DNA of 64,000 nt. It comes from Hemerocallis citrina (taxonomy: Eukaryota; Streptophyta; Magnoliopsida; Asparagales; Asphodelaceae). Shown in pieces: positions 54,601-64,000 of the stretch (positions within the stretch are counted from its first letter, which is position 1; each line of letters begins with the position of its first letter). Under the pieces are notes generated by a model. The model saw only the letters and a program-made list of their open reading frames with translations. It did not search any database and was not told the DNA's origin. Position numbers and translations under genes: made by a program. Location: NCBI GenBank assembly GCA_017893485.1, contig JACEHZ010000207.1, positions 186,001-250,000 on the forward strand, in the 5' to 3' direction.

Positions 54601-56630
54601 TCAACAACAAAATCTGTAATCCTTAATTTGAGGTTGGCTTCAAGTATAATTGTAATCATATACCTTAACATTAGGAAATCATAACGGACAAGTATCTACC
54701 AAGTAAACAAAGAGTTTTAAATTACAAATTTTACAAAATTACGGAACAAAGTATATTATAGAACTGAAGATGAGTTGAAAGTGCCTAGTACATGTTTGTT
54801 CACTACATAATGCAGGCCTCTTGGCCAAGGCAAGCTGAAGTAGGTATAGGCTCACTTCATCTAATGATAGAGCATTCATACTACATAACTAGCAAAATAT
54901 TCAAATGGAAGGAATACAATTCAAAGTGATTCAGAACAATCTACAACATTTCGGAAGTGTTACGTATATCAATAGGGATACACACTAGCACATAGCGGAT
55001 GCACATGTCAGACATAAGAGAGACAATTTTAGTAATTTTATTAAAAAGATTTGCTCTAAGCCCTTCATTTAAATGTAGTTTTCCATTCACCCGTGTGACT
55101 TTTAAATACACTTCAAACCCCTTACTGTTAAAAAAATTTTGAAAAGAAAAACCCATTTGTTACAGAAAGCTGATAATCTAGATTCTTTTAGAGGAAGATA
55201 CCCTTAACAAAGTTTGTACATTCCAAGAAGAAAAAAAAAATAAAGAAAAGATTACTAATTACTTTGATTAGTCGAGTACGGTGATTAAGCGAGTGGGAAC
55301 AAGGCGAAACTTCACCATCAGAAATTAAATTACGCAAAAACACCAATATTCCTACCAAAAGTCATCGATGAGTGTGTTTTGGCTCAGATCATTACAAATG
55401 GAACCTTTGGTCAAGCTTAGGAGTACTTTTCCTTAAGCAAATAGTTTTCTTCAAAAATCCATCTTAAGCTACAAGCGAAAGTAAAAAAGACAAATGGAAA
55501 ATCATGGTCGACCAAATGAAGGGTCAAAACACCAATAGCTCCTAGTGATATTCTTCACTCTAACACTGATGGATTCTAATTCTCCTTCTAAAAGTTCCAC
55601 TTTGCATTGCAATTTAAAGACATCTGTCCAAATTCTAAGATTCATAATTTACTCAAATTTACCTAATTTGACTATGTAATATAACAAGATACACATAACG
55701 TAAAACAAAAATGTAGACTAATTTACCTGAAAATACCCTAAGTTTATTGGAGTACTTTTTATAATACTAAATTGCCAAGAAAATTCTCTAAACATTTGCG
55801 AAATGATATGAACTCACAACTGGAGAACTGACTGGAATCTCCTTGTGCTGCAAATAGTTGTACTCCTTCTTCTTCGCCACCGATTCCACTTCTGAATCAT
55901 TCACCTTCACCTCCGGTGGCCGGACCGAGGATCCGGTCACCGCCTCCTCTCTCCCATTCGAATCTCGCTCAAGTGCTAGAGCCTCGCTTTCTTTCGGAGA
56001 AGAATTGGGCGGTGATTTCACCGGCGATCTCAACACCGCCACCTCATCTTCTACACTTACCACCGGGGGGGGGCCGAGGAGAAGCATCTTCATCGTTTCT
56101 TGAAAAGGCGCGTTCTGGTCCTCCGCGTAGCTGTCTTTTAGTGGCGGAGGAGGCGGTGATCTTACCGGAGGTCCCAACGCCGAGGTCTGGTCCTTCGCTA
56201 AATGAGGCCGTGAATGGACCGAGGACCCGGTCACCGCCTCTTCCACTACTCGTGCGCTGGTTTCATTTGGAGTTGGAGTCGGAGTAACCTGTTTGCCAGG
56301 GGAGTGGGGCGGTGACCGTACCGAGGATCCGGTCACCGCCTCTTCTTCTACTCGTGCGTTAGTTTCTTTTGGAGTTGGAGTGGCAGTAACTTGTTTTGAG
56401 TGGGGCTGTGACCGTACTGCTGATCCGGTAACCGCCTCTTCCTCTACTCGTACGCTGGTTTCTATTTCGGTTGGAGTGGCAGTAGCTTGTTCTGAATGAG
56501 ACGGTGACTGTAACGCGGATCCGGTAACCGCTCCGTTTTGTGGCAGGGCAGTCTGGTTCTGCGCGTCGGGCGGCGGTGAGTACACCGCTGACTCTACTGG
56601 TGGTGGTGGGGGGCCGTGAGGGGAATCCAT
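51606..56630 (-). CDS. CASPL4A: CASP-like membrane protein, subfamily 4A type (four exons)
   Basis: Exons are 56630-55818, 54521-54184, 53128-52993 and 51800-51606, giving 493 residues. All three introns have GT...AG ends (donors GTGAGT, GTATGT, GTAATC), and frames join cleanly: phase 0, phase 2 within an Arg codon, phase 0. The first 270 residues are a Pro/Ser/Thr-rich cytoplasmic region with repeated AVTGS units. Four membrane segments follow at about 343-366, 386-407, 422-442 and 463-485. They carry the family's Arg in the first (LRIAAVWFRILALILSL) and Asp in the third (YYFDFSMDQILAYLLMSA). CASP-like proteins form plasma-membrane scaffolds related to Casparian strip proteins; the precise role of 4A members is unclear to me. 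No disabling lesion is visible. The paralogue number is not assigned. Confidence 0.88.
51801..52992 (-). other. Intron 3 of the CASP-like gene
   Basis: Donor GTAATC at 52992, acceptor ending TTGCAG at 51801. AT-rich; nothing else recognised. Confidence 0.7.
53129..54183 (-). other. Intron 2 of the CASP-like gene
   Basis: Donor GTATGT, acceptor ending ACCTCAG. No gene or clear repeat inside. Confidence 0.7.
54522..55817 (-). other. Intron 1 of the CASP-like gene
   Basis: Donor GTGAGT, acceptor ending ATTTCAG. AT-rich; nothing recognised inside. Confidence 0.7.
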
Positions 56631-56680
56631 TTTTGTGATGGTGGTTTTCAGTGGTGGATTTGAGTGCCTTTTGTTTTAAC

Positions 56681-56688
56681 TGTTTATA
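56681..56688 (-). promoter_or_regulatory. Possible TATA box of the CASP-like gene
   Basis: TATAAACA on the minus strand, about 50 bases upstream of the ATG. Position is plausible for a short leader; no other support. Confidence 0.3.
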
Positions 56689-56937
56689 TTCTTAAAATTA
56701 TTGATTTTTGTTTTATTGTTTGGAAAGGTATTTAAAATTTGTTGTTGGTTTTGGCCCTTTTAGTTTTGGAATTTTTGGCCGTCATATGCCACTTTTAAAA
56801 GTATCTCTAATATCTAATATTATAATGCGAGAGGTGGAATTATAATTTGTCAATGTACAAACCAGTGTATTGTACGTACAACTCAAACTCTTCTATTAAT
56901 TACAAGAAAAACTAACAACAAAATTTTACCTATTAAT

Positions 56938-58021
56938 GTAACACCCCATATTTTTATTTTAAGTAAAAATGCATTTTTGATTTTTGCACGTATGATGTAC
57001 GTGCAAAAAAAAATCGCATTTTGTTACTCTCATTATCTACTTTAAAGCATCCATGATTTTATTTAGTCTTTTTAGTTAATCCATGGACCTAAAGATTAAA
57101 TTCTAGCTCATTAGGAGAAGAACCCACTAGGATAATTAAATTAATTAATTAGAAGAGAGCCCATGAATCAAGCCCATTAGTAAAATCACAAATTTAAGTT
57201 GAGTTTGGACTAATACATGACAAGTTACAACTTTTAGTACATGTACATTTAGAATTATAGAAATGCATTTATATTTGTATGTGCATGTGTGCATGCGCAT
57301 ACATGTTGTTGGCCGGATGTGCACCTAGGTTGTGGCCGGTTTTTTAGAGGGGAAAAGAAGGGTTGGGGGTTGAGATGATGAAGGGTTGGGAGCTTGAAAA
57401 GGTGGGAGTTTTGGGAGTTTGAGAATTTTGCATTTTAGACCCTAACAATACCCTATAAATAGAACATTTTTTCCTACTTTTCTTTTGCACCAAAAACAAT
57501 ATCAAAATAGAAGAAAGAAAGAAAAGAAAGAGAGTAAGAGAGTTCTTGTGCTTGAAGGAGCTATTGCTAGGAGAAAGAGCTCTTGCTAGGAGGAGAAGTC
57601 TTACTAGGATCTAGGAGTTGCTTTGGAGCTAGAAGTGGTGTTCCATCTTTCTTTTCATTATTCAAATTTCATTTTAAGATGGGTGATCATATGCTTTCTA
57701 ATTGTAAGGATTGCATGCTTTATAAGTAGTATAAGTTTGATATGTTAATTAGAAGATAAATTCGTATTTTTTATGTATGCCAAATTTAGAAATATTACTA
57801 TTGATTAAGAAACAAAAACATTGTCATGTTGCTTAGAAATGAGAACAAAAAGCAAGGAGAAACTTTCATTTGCTTGTTAATTTACAAATATAGAAACTAG
57901 AAATTGTGAAATTATTTGAAGAGATTTTATTGAGGTTAAAGAGGAGTTTTGGAAAATAAAGTGGGTGGTTTCATTATTTTTCTAATGTAGAATATGCATG
58001 CTAATAATCAAGAAAAATGAG
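56938..58021 (+). mobile_element. Probable 5' part of a chromovirus-type LTR, cut by element E
   Basis: Starts TGTAACACCCC, the usual Del/Tekay LTR start, and has CTATAAATAG near 57451. No matching end (GGGGTGTTACA) is found before element E begins at about 58022. It contains a perfect 12-bp-stem palindrome at 56981-57009. No coding frame. Confidence 0.4.
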
Positions 58022-58733
58022 TGTGGTAGGGTAAAAACAGGGTCGGCGCCGAACCTCATGTGCACCCCCACAGAACCGGCCTCCTCGTATCCGGCGAGCC
58101 TCAGTGGTCCTCGGTCTCCGATCCGTGACAGCCCCACGGGCCGTCCCCCCCTCTCTGGCGAAGCGGGGGGATGAACTGGCACCGCCTAGGCCCTCCGATT
58201 CTCCCAGAAGCACAGAAGACCCACGATCAGCCATGTCAGCTCCAAATACCACCCAGGGTTTTGCCACGTCAGCCCTATACCGCTCCTGGTATGGCCACGT
58301 CTGCCCTAAACCCCCTGGGCCCTCTGCCACGTCAGGCCCATGGGCTTTCGGGTCCAGACCCGGCCCCCAAGCGGATCCAAACCCGGTTGGGATTCTCTAT
58401 AAATACTAGACCCTCACCCACCTTTTCAGGTAATCAATCTTTTTCCACTTAAATTCACCTAGTTATTGCTACTCTCTCACAGAGACTGACTAGATCGTCG
58501 GAGGGTCCGCCACCGGGACAAACCCCGGTGTTTCAGGACCGTCTGCAGGTACACAAGACCTCGGATCCGAATCCTCTGATCCGAGCCCAGATCTCCGAAT
58601 CACCCCGAGGTCGCCACAGGTTCCGCCCGGTCAGCCAAGGGTCGTCAGACGAGCAGCATTCTCCTTCAAATACAAATTGAGTCCGAACTCACACCTGGTG
58701 CATCCACACATCTCCCAGAAATAAACCGCATCA
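58022..58733 (+). repeat. 5' LTR of element E (about 712 bp)
   Basis: Starts TGTGGTAGGGTAAAAACAG, aligned with the LTR starts of A and B; ends CCGCATCA. TATAAATA at 58398-58405. Conserved block at 58484-58550. The left boundary is inferred. Confidence 0.7.
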
Positions 58734-58736
58734 GGT

Positions 58737-58754
58737 TGGCGCCGTCTGTGGGAA
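58737..58754 (+). promoter_or_regulatory. Primer binding site of element E
   Basis: TGGCGCCGTCTGTGGGAA, identical to element A, three bases after the LTR end. Confidence 0.8.
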
Positions 58755-58813
58755 ACTTGCTTCAGAAGCCGACCCGAGTCCGACCATCGAGCGACCTCGA
58801 CAGCCGAACTCCC

Positions 58814-61090
58814 ATGGCCTCCAGAGGCCAGGGGGCCGCGTCCTCCGTCAACCGACGGGACACACCCCCACCAAATACCAATGCTGGGCCACGCGCATCA
58901 AGGCACGGAGATTCCCATCAGGGATCCCGGCGAAGCGCCACCCGTACAGTCCAGTCCGACCTACGAGGAATAATCGTCAACCGTCAAATCACCCGCAGCA
59001 GGGGAAGGGCCGCTTCCAACCCGGCCCCGAACCATCCACGACCACCGCCCGAGAGACGGAGGCCCGCACTCAGCCGCATCGGAAGGCAACCTTCAGGCCA
59101 GCCGAACAGGGTCGAAGGAGCCCCCGTCACTCAGAAGGAGTTCCAGGACTTCCGAAGAGAAATTCTTGGGGCTCTCCAACGGGCCCCCAGGGGAGAAACC
59201 CTCCATTCCCAAACCAGGTTGGACACCGAGGCCAGCGTGTCCCGACCATCAACAATCCAGCCAGAGGACGATGACATACTCCTAAGGCGCCTCCAAGAAA
59301 TGGAAGATCGCCTCGATCACATAGGGGACGGCGGCCAAAGAGCGGCTCAGGGGTACAGGCCTATCCGACCCCCCTTTTCCGCCCCCATCCTCCAGGCAGA
59401 AATACCCAGGAACTTCCGACCCCCACAATTCGAGACCTACGACGGCGAGGGAGATCCTGCTGACCACATGGAGGGCTTCAAAACCCTCATGATGATTCAC
59501 AGCGCCTCAGATCCCCTGCTGTGCCGAGCCTTCCCGGCCACCCTTCGGGGCCCGGCTCGTGAATGGTTCTCGAAGCTCGCCCCCGGCTCCATTTACTCCT
59601 TCGACCAACTAGAGGGCAATTTTCTTGCCCACTTTGTCACTAGCCGGAAGGCCGAAAGGACCAGCGCCTCATTACTGGGGCTCCGACAGATAGAGGGGGA
59701 GTCACTCAGAGTGTTCGTACGGAGATTTACCGCAGAGGCAAGATCGGTCTCCTCCCTCGATCCGGGCGTCGCCTCTGCGGCATTTCGGCACAACGTCCGT
59801 CATGGACAGCTGAAGGCTTCTCTGGCGAAGAAACCCCCCGTCGACTTTCCCGACCTCCTCAACAGGGTCGAGAAATACATTAGGGCAGAAGAGACCCTTA
59901 ACCCCGAAGATACCAAGGAGGCCATCGGGAAGGGAAAGCGGAAGGTCGAAGAGGTCGAACCATCGAAGAAAGCTCCAAGGGATGCGGGGGCCTTGAAGAA
60001 AGTCCCGCCGGTCCCCCGCTTCGAGAGGTACACTCCCTTGACATATAACGTATCCGCCATCCTCTTAGAAATCGAAGACAAAGGCATTGTTCGATTACCC
60101 CCCAGCCTAACAACGGCAAGAACCGAGACCAGCGCTTCTACTGTCGCTTCCACAGAGATCACGGGCATGAAACCGACCAGTGCCGAGCCCTGAAAGACGA
60201 GATTGAGGAGCTCATTTCCAGGGGGTACCTCCGAGAATTCACCCGAGAAGTCCCACGGGATCGGCGAGACATTAGGAACCGGAGGACCTCGCCTCCGAAC
60301 CCTACTCCGAACCGCATCCAAGGTCAGGATCCCGACTCCGAGGGAGCCGCGGAGGCGCCCTTCATCTTGCATTGTGTCCACGGAGGGCCCATGGGAGGAA
60401 ATTCAAATACTTCCCGAAAAGCCTTCATCCGGGAAGTGAATGCTGTCCGCAACAATTCCTCGCCCAAGATACAACCGAGGCCGGTCTCCTTCTCAGGAGA
60501 GGACCTCGAGGGCGTCCGCCTACCCCACTGCGATGCCCTCGTCATTTGTCTCCACATGGCTAATTGTGAAGTTCGCCGAGTCCTCGTCGACAACGGCAGC
60601 TCGGTTAATATCCTTTTTCTCGAAGCATTCGAGAATCTCAAGCTACCTAGAGGCAGGCTCAAGCAGGCCGGATACACCTTGCAGGGGTTCTCCGGCGTCC
60701 CTGTCGTGATAGAAGGGATTGTCACCCTCGACGTTACCGCAGGATCGGCTCCTGTCAAAAGGACCGAGTCCATGGACTTCATGGTAGTCAACGTCAAGGC
60801 GGCTTACAACGCCATACTCGGCCGACCCGGAATATGCTCCCTCCAAGCGGTGCCCTCGGCTTACCATCTGAAACTCAAATTTCCCACCCCGCAAGGGGTC
60901 GGCACTGTCCGAGGTAGCCAAGAAGCAGCGCGATCGTGCTACATGACCACCGTCGGGGGGGGGGGGGGGGGGGGGGGTGTTCTCCCTCAACGCCGTCAAG
61001 ATCAATCCTGAGAGGGACGGCCCTGCTTCCAAATCTGTCACCAAGTGGGAGAAGGCCCCAGTCGAAGCCAAGTGCCGGATAAAACTCCTC
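58814..61090 (+). CDS. Gag-protease of element E (one frameshift, truncated after protease)
   Basis: Likely start ATG 58814 (MASRGQGAASSVNRR). A basic, proline-rich N-terminus is followed by the gag core (PPQFETYDGEGDPADHMEG, FPATLRGPAREWFS). A one-base frame change in a C-run near 60100 separates it from the zinc knuckle CRFHRDHGHETDQC. Downstream, gag and protease are in one frame, unlike elements A and B. The protease site VDNGSS is intact near 60580. A run of 22 G (60955-60976) lies at the protease C-terminus. The frame after it (VFSLNAVKINPERDG) ends in a TAG near 61105 with no reverse transcriptase. Confidence 0.8.
60955..60976 (+). repeat. Run of 22 G
   Basis: An uninterrupted G22 inside the protease reading region of element E. 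Confidence 0.95.
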
Positions 61091-61425
61091 GAAGGGCAAA
61101 CATAGGCTCTAGCCTGGCTTAATGTAAACCGGTTTTTTGTGTAAACACTCATGTGTACAGGACCGTCTTAGCGGCCCTCCGTACCTTATACGAAAGAGAT
61201 CTCTTTTTGTTGAAACCCTAAACGCCAGATAATGAAATCGGCGCCTGAGTCCTCACTCCGGTATCGTCCCCAATGCCTCGATAGGCTCCAACCGAATCCG
61301 AGCTAGGGACTCTCCCTAAGACCCCACTTCGATCCCTCGCGGGTCGGTGGGCTCTCCTTGTAACCACCATCATTCACCACACCACTAGCCAAAGCAAAGA
61401 CCGTTACAGGACCACTCCACTCATC
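61091..61425. other. Sense 3' junction region of element E
   Basis: No gene or tandem array. This is where pol and the arrays of elements A and B would be. Confidence 0.5.
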
Positions 61426-61953
61426 TCAAACTGGAAGAACGGGATTATTCCGAACGAGCGAACGAGCGACTAAAATCCCTCTCCTTGTTATAATGGTCCT
61501 TAAGCTCGGCCACGGTCGACTCCCCAGCCACGGAGCTCTGGGCGTCATCTGATCGCATACGCAACAATAGCAACCTCGCAGAGGAAACCCCTCTGTTTGC
61601 CGACCCGACCGAGGAAGATGCCGAGGCACCCAGCAAGATATTATGGCGGTGTATCTCCATTTCTTTCTCAAGAAAAACATCACGAAGTAACCTCCCAGAA
61701 GTGGACCAAGACACCCAAACACGGCCGGTCCAAGGCTCGCACCGCCGAGTTCCCGATCCAGCATCGCCCTTCCCAGCCGGCTCGCCTCCTCGTCAAGGGC
61801 TTCAGACATGTTCCTATGGTAATCGAAGGCAGCGTCAGCAGTACGGGCCCTCTCAAGGTACCGAGCCAAAGTGGTCCCCAATGCCTCAACCTCGCTCCAA
61901 AGCCACGCCGCATCGGGACGACGGGGATCCGCCTCGGGAAGGGAAGCCACAAC
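61426..61953 (-). CDS. ORF-b-position exon of element E (antisense, coiled coil)
   Basis: Begins after an acceptor ending CTTGCAG (61954-61960), as ORF-b does in A and B, and is open to 61426. The first ~75 residues (VVASLPEADPRR, WLWSEVEALGTTLARYLERA, EALDEEASRLGRAMLDREL) are plausibly helical. The remainder is Cys/Trp/Arg-rich and may be untranslated or intronic. Sequence similarity to ORF-b of A and B is weak; the assignment rests on position and splice site. Confidence 0.45.
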   Translation of the reverse strand, partial: VVASLPEADPRRPDAAWLWSEVEALGTTLARYLERARTADAAFDYHRNMSEALDEEASRLGRAMLDRELGGASLGPAVFGCLGPLLGGYFVMFFLRKKWRYTAIISCWVPRHLPRSGRQTEGFPLRGCYCCVCDQMTPRAPWLGSRPWPSLRTIITRRGILVARSLVRNNPVLPV

Positions 61954-62067
61954 CTGCAAGAGTACCGACTCAATGCACATAAGCAAGGAGGTTCGGAAAT
62001 ACCCAAGGTCAAAACACTTGGCCAGTCAAAGATACTTTTTATAAAGTGTACTACTTCTTACAAAAAA

Positions 62068-62084
62068 GGCGGTGGCCAGTCCGC
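62068..62084 (-). promoter_or_regulatory. 17-bp block conserved in the ORF-a 3' untranslated region (element E copy)
   Basis: GGCGGTGGCCAGTCCGC, identical to 40451-40467, shortly after the ORF-a stop. Confidence 0.5.
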
Positions 62085-62127
62085 GGGAGGCGAATACAAT
62101 CAAAGGAGAGAAAAAAAGAAGATAAAA

Positions 62128-63954
62128 CTACACAACTTGATTTCCCGTCTCGGCATCGATCGGGTTCGCAGGAGGGTCGGCGGCAGGGTTGCCAACGGGC
62201 CCTTCCTCGGCAGGAGTCTTCAGTGTCCCCTCAATCTCCATGTCATACTCGAAACCGGACAGGTCGACGGACGGGTAGAAGTGCCTCACATGGCTGAGGG
62301 CCTTCGCGTAGCACTCATCCTGGGCCTTGATCACCATCCGCTGACCCGCATCCGTCAGCTCGGCCCTCTCCTTGGCAAATGCAGCCATCAACTCCTCCTT
62401 CTCCTTGGCAAACTTCTTCTTCAAGGAGACCACCCTCTTCCCCCACTCGGCGTCCTGAGCCTCGAGCTCGAGCTTCATCTTCTGCTCCCTCTTATGCGAA
62501 CCCTCGAGCTCGATCCGCATCTCCTTCATCTCCCGCTCGCTCTTGTCCGCCCGAACCCGCTCTTGCGACAGGGACGCTTCGTAAAGATTCTTTACATTAG
62601 CTCCCTGCATACAAGCCTGCGGCCAACATAACACTGATAAGGGAAGAACTCCCGAAGCAAGATTAAACGAGAAAGATGAGGTCGACAAGCTTACCAGCAC
62701 GGTGGCCTGCGCCAGGCGCGTAAAGGCCACCTCTACGGGCTCACTCTCCATTGCTTGGCGATCACGAGGGGTCGCCAACTTCTCCACCACCTCCATGGCC
62801 TGGGCTTCCTCGGTCAGACAGTCGCCCATCCGAACCGACCAGTTCGGCGCCCACCGTTGCCGCAACATCTCCACCACCAGATCCTCCTCCTCAACCTCTA
62901 CCAAGGGACCTTTCCCCTTGTCGAGATCGGATGCCCTCGCTGGACCCTTACCCCTCGAAGGGGCCGTCCCCTTGCTCGTCTCCGAGCGAGTCCACTTAGC
63001 CTTCGGCTCGAGCGGGACCTCGGAGACAACCAGGGGCGGCTCCCTCGGCCTCTTCACCGACTCCCCCTTCTTCTTCTCGGCGTTCTCCTTCTTCAGGGCG
63101 AGCCTCCTGGCTTTGATCGATGCCTCATCCATATCTGCGGAAAAAACCATTAAGAAGCAATAAGCAGGAAAGCACGAAAAGACCAAGAGAAAAGAAACAA
63201 CTACATACGCAGAACGGCTGGGCTCAGTCCGACGCTCGCCAGATGGGCCTCCGTCACCTTCGTCCAATCGATGCTAGGGGACAAACGGAGGCACTCGACA
63301 AACCCCCACTCCTCGGCCGACAGATCCCCCTGCCTCGGCGCAGGATAGCTCAGCTTGGAATAGTTCCATCTAGTCGGAATGTCCCAGGGCTCTGCACTCC
63401 GAATCACCAAATATTTCTTCTTCCAATCCTTAATAGAGTCCGGGTGGCTGTGTACAACCTTCCTCTTACTCCGGGGGGAGATATAGTAAATGCCCTCAGC
63501 CGCCGAACTGATCATCAACATCGCTCGGAACACGTTCAACCACAGGGGTACCTTCCGTGCCTCGCACATCAGTATGAAACAGGTTATCTGCTTCCAAGAG
63601 TTCAGCCCGTACTGCATCGGAGCCAAGGAGGCCCAGTTCAACACTTCCCGAACAAACGGGTGGACTGGCAGCCTCAGTCCAGAAATGAAGGTGTCCACTG
63701 GGAAGACGCAACACCAAGCAGATAAGGGATCGGTTGGGCGCAGAGTAGGACTCGGCAGCATCAATTCGTAGCCAGGACCTATGTGGTACGCCAGCTGCAA
63801 AACCTCCAAGTCCCCGCCCTCCAAGACGGTCAGAATCGCGTCCATCGTCCCCCTCTTCCGACTCGGCGAGGAAGCCTGCACGCCGAAGAGCTCCTTGTCA
63901 GATAGGTCGTCAGGATACTGACGGAAAGGCTTCGGCTGCACGGGCAAACCTGTC
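62128..63954 (-). CDS. ORF-a of element E: spliced antisense gene, 5' end off-window
   Basis: Exons as read: about 63954-63209, 63134-62695 and 62616-62128. The introns (GTATGT...CCGCAG, 74 bp; GTAAGC...GCCGCAG, 78 bp) have canonical ends and keep the frame. Exon 1 holds the gypsy-transposon-type domain (LRLPVHPFVREVLNWASLAP...HPDSIKDWKKKYLVI). Exon 2 is basic then acidic (KKENAEKKKGESVKRP; VEVEEEDLVVEMLRQRW). Exon 3 is a long coiled coil (EREMKEMRIELEGSHKREQKM, KEKEELMAAFAKERAEL) with a Pro-rich end. No stop interrupts it, unlike the copy in B. An acceptor-like GGACAG just upstream suggests another exon beyond the window. Confidence 0.75.
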
Positions 63955-64000
63955 CACAAATTACGATATACGGGCGCCTGGCTCGAACCGCCAGTCCCTA

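Larger units (their letters stand above)
58022..64000 (+). mobile_element. Element E: Tat-lineage element lacking reverse transcriptase and integrase (right end off-window)
   Basis: LTR 58022-58733, Tat-type primer site, gag and protease on the plus strand to about 61090. Sense coding then ends, and antisense ORF-b (61426-61953) and ORF-a (62128 to beyond 63954) follow. Reverse transcriptase, both RNase H domains and integrase are absent. The 3' LTR is outside the window, so the target duplication cannot be checked. Non-autonomous. Confidence 0.88.

Noticed and set aside
58736..58813. Gag start at 58736 in element E
   Set aside because: The first codon would be TTG within the primer binding site; the ATG at 58814 is the more reasonable start.

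Overview
The window is plant nuclear DNA, most likely from a eudicot. The evidence is a spliced host gene of the plant-specific CASP-like membrane protein family, plant-type LTR retrotransposon lineages (Tat and chromovirus Ty3/gypsy; Tork and Sirevirus Ty1/copia), a tandem Helitron pair, a Mutator-like element and MITEs. No rRNA gene, tRNA gene, CRISPR array or bacterial operon was found. Only one region, 51606-56630, looks like an intact host gene.

Left part (1-15857). A nearly complete Tat-lineage Ty3/gypsy element (A, minus strand) fills 1-9343; its left LTR lies outside the window. It carries gag, protease, reverse transcriptase, two RNase H domains and integrase on the minus strand, then two tandem arrays, then an antisense (plus-strand) coiled-coil gene. 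It sits in what looks like the LTR of a chromovirus (9344-10858). That LTR in turn breaks a decayed Tork-like copia element (F, minus, 10859 to about 15343).

Centre (15858-48751). A Mutator-like element is framed by a perfect 9-bp target duplication (CTATTTTCT) and ~306-bp terminal inverted repeats. It carries decayed pieces of what is probably a Pumilio-type gene. It has swollen from roughly 1.7 kb to 33 kb by nested insertion: chromovirus C (16577-45834) went into it, Tat element B (21854-45522, TSD GTAAC) into the 3' LTR of C, and Sirevirus-like copia D (26273-36226, TSD AGCTT) into the RNase H region of B. LTR divergence counted by eye (about 5-6% for C, 4.4% for B, 0.3% for D) follows the nesting order. 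Two abutting non-autonomous Helitrons and a ~1-kb MITE-like element also lie inside it.

Right part (48752-64000). This holds a Tourist-like MITE with six internal hairpins, a foldback, a solo Tat LTR (50023-50685, TSD AGAAC), the four-exon CASP-like gene (minus strand), a partial LTR-like sequence, and a third Tat element (E, plus strand, running off the window). E keeps gag and protease but lacks reverse transcriptase, RNase H and integrase.

The most interesting shared theme is a pair of antisense genes (here ORF-a and ORF-b) carried downstream of pol in the Tat elements. They have their own introns and polyadenylation signals and are retained even in the pol-less element E. ORF-a contains a domain resembling the Pfam 'putative gypsy type transposon' family, whose function is unknown.
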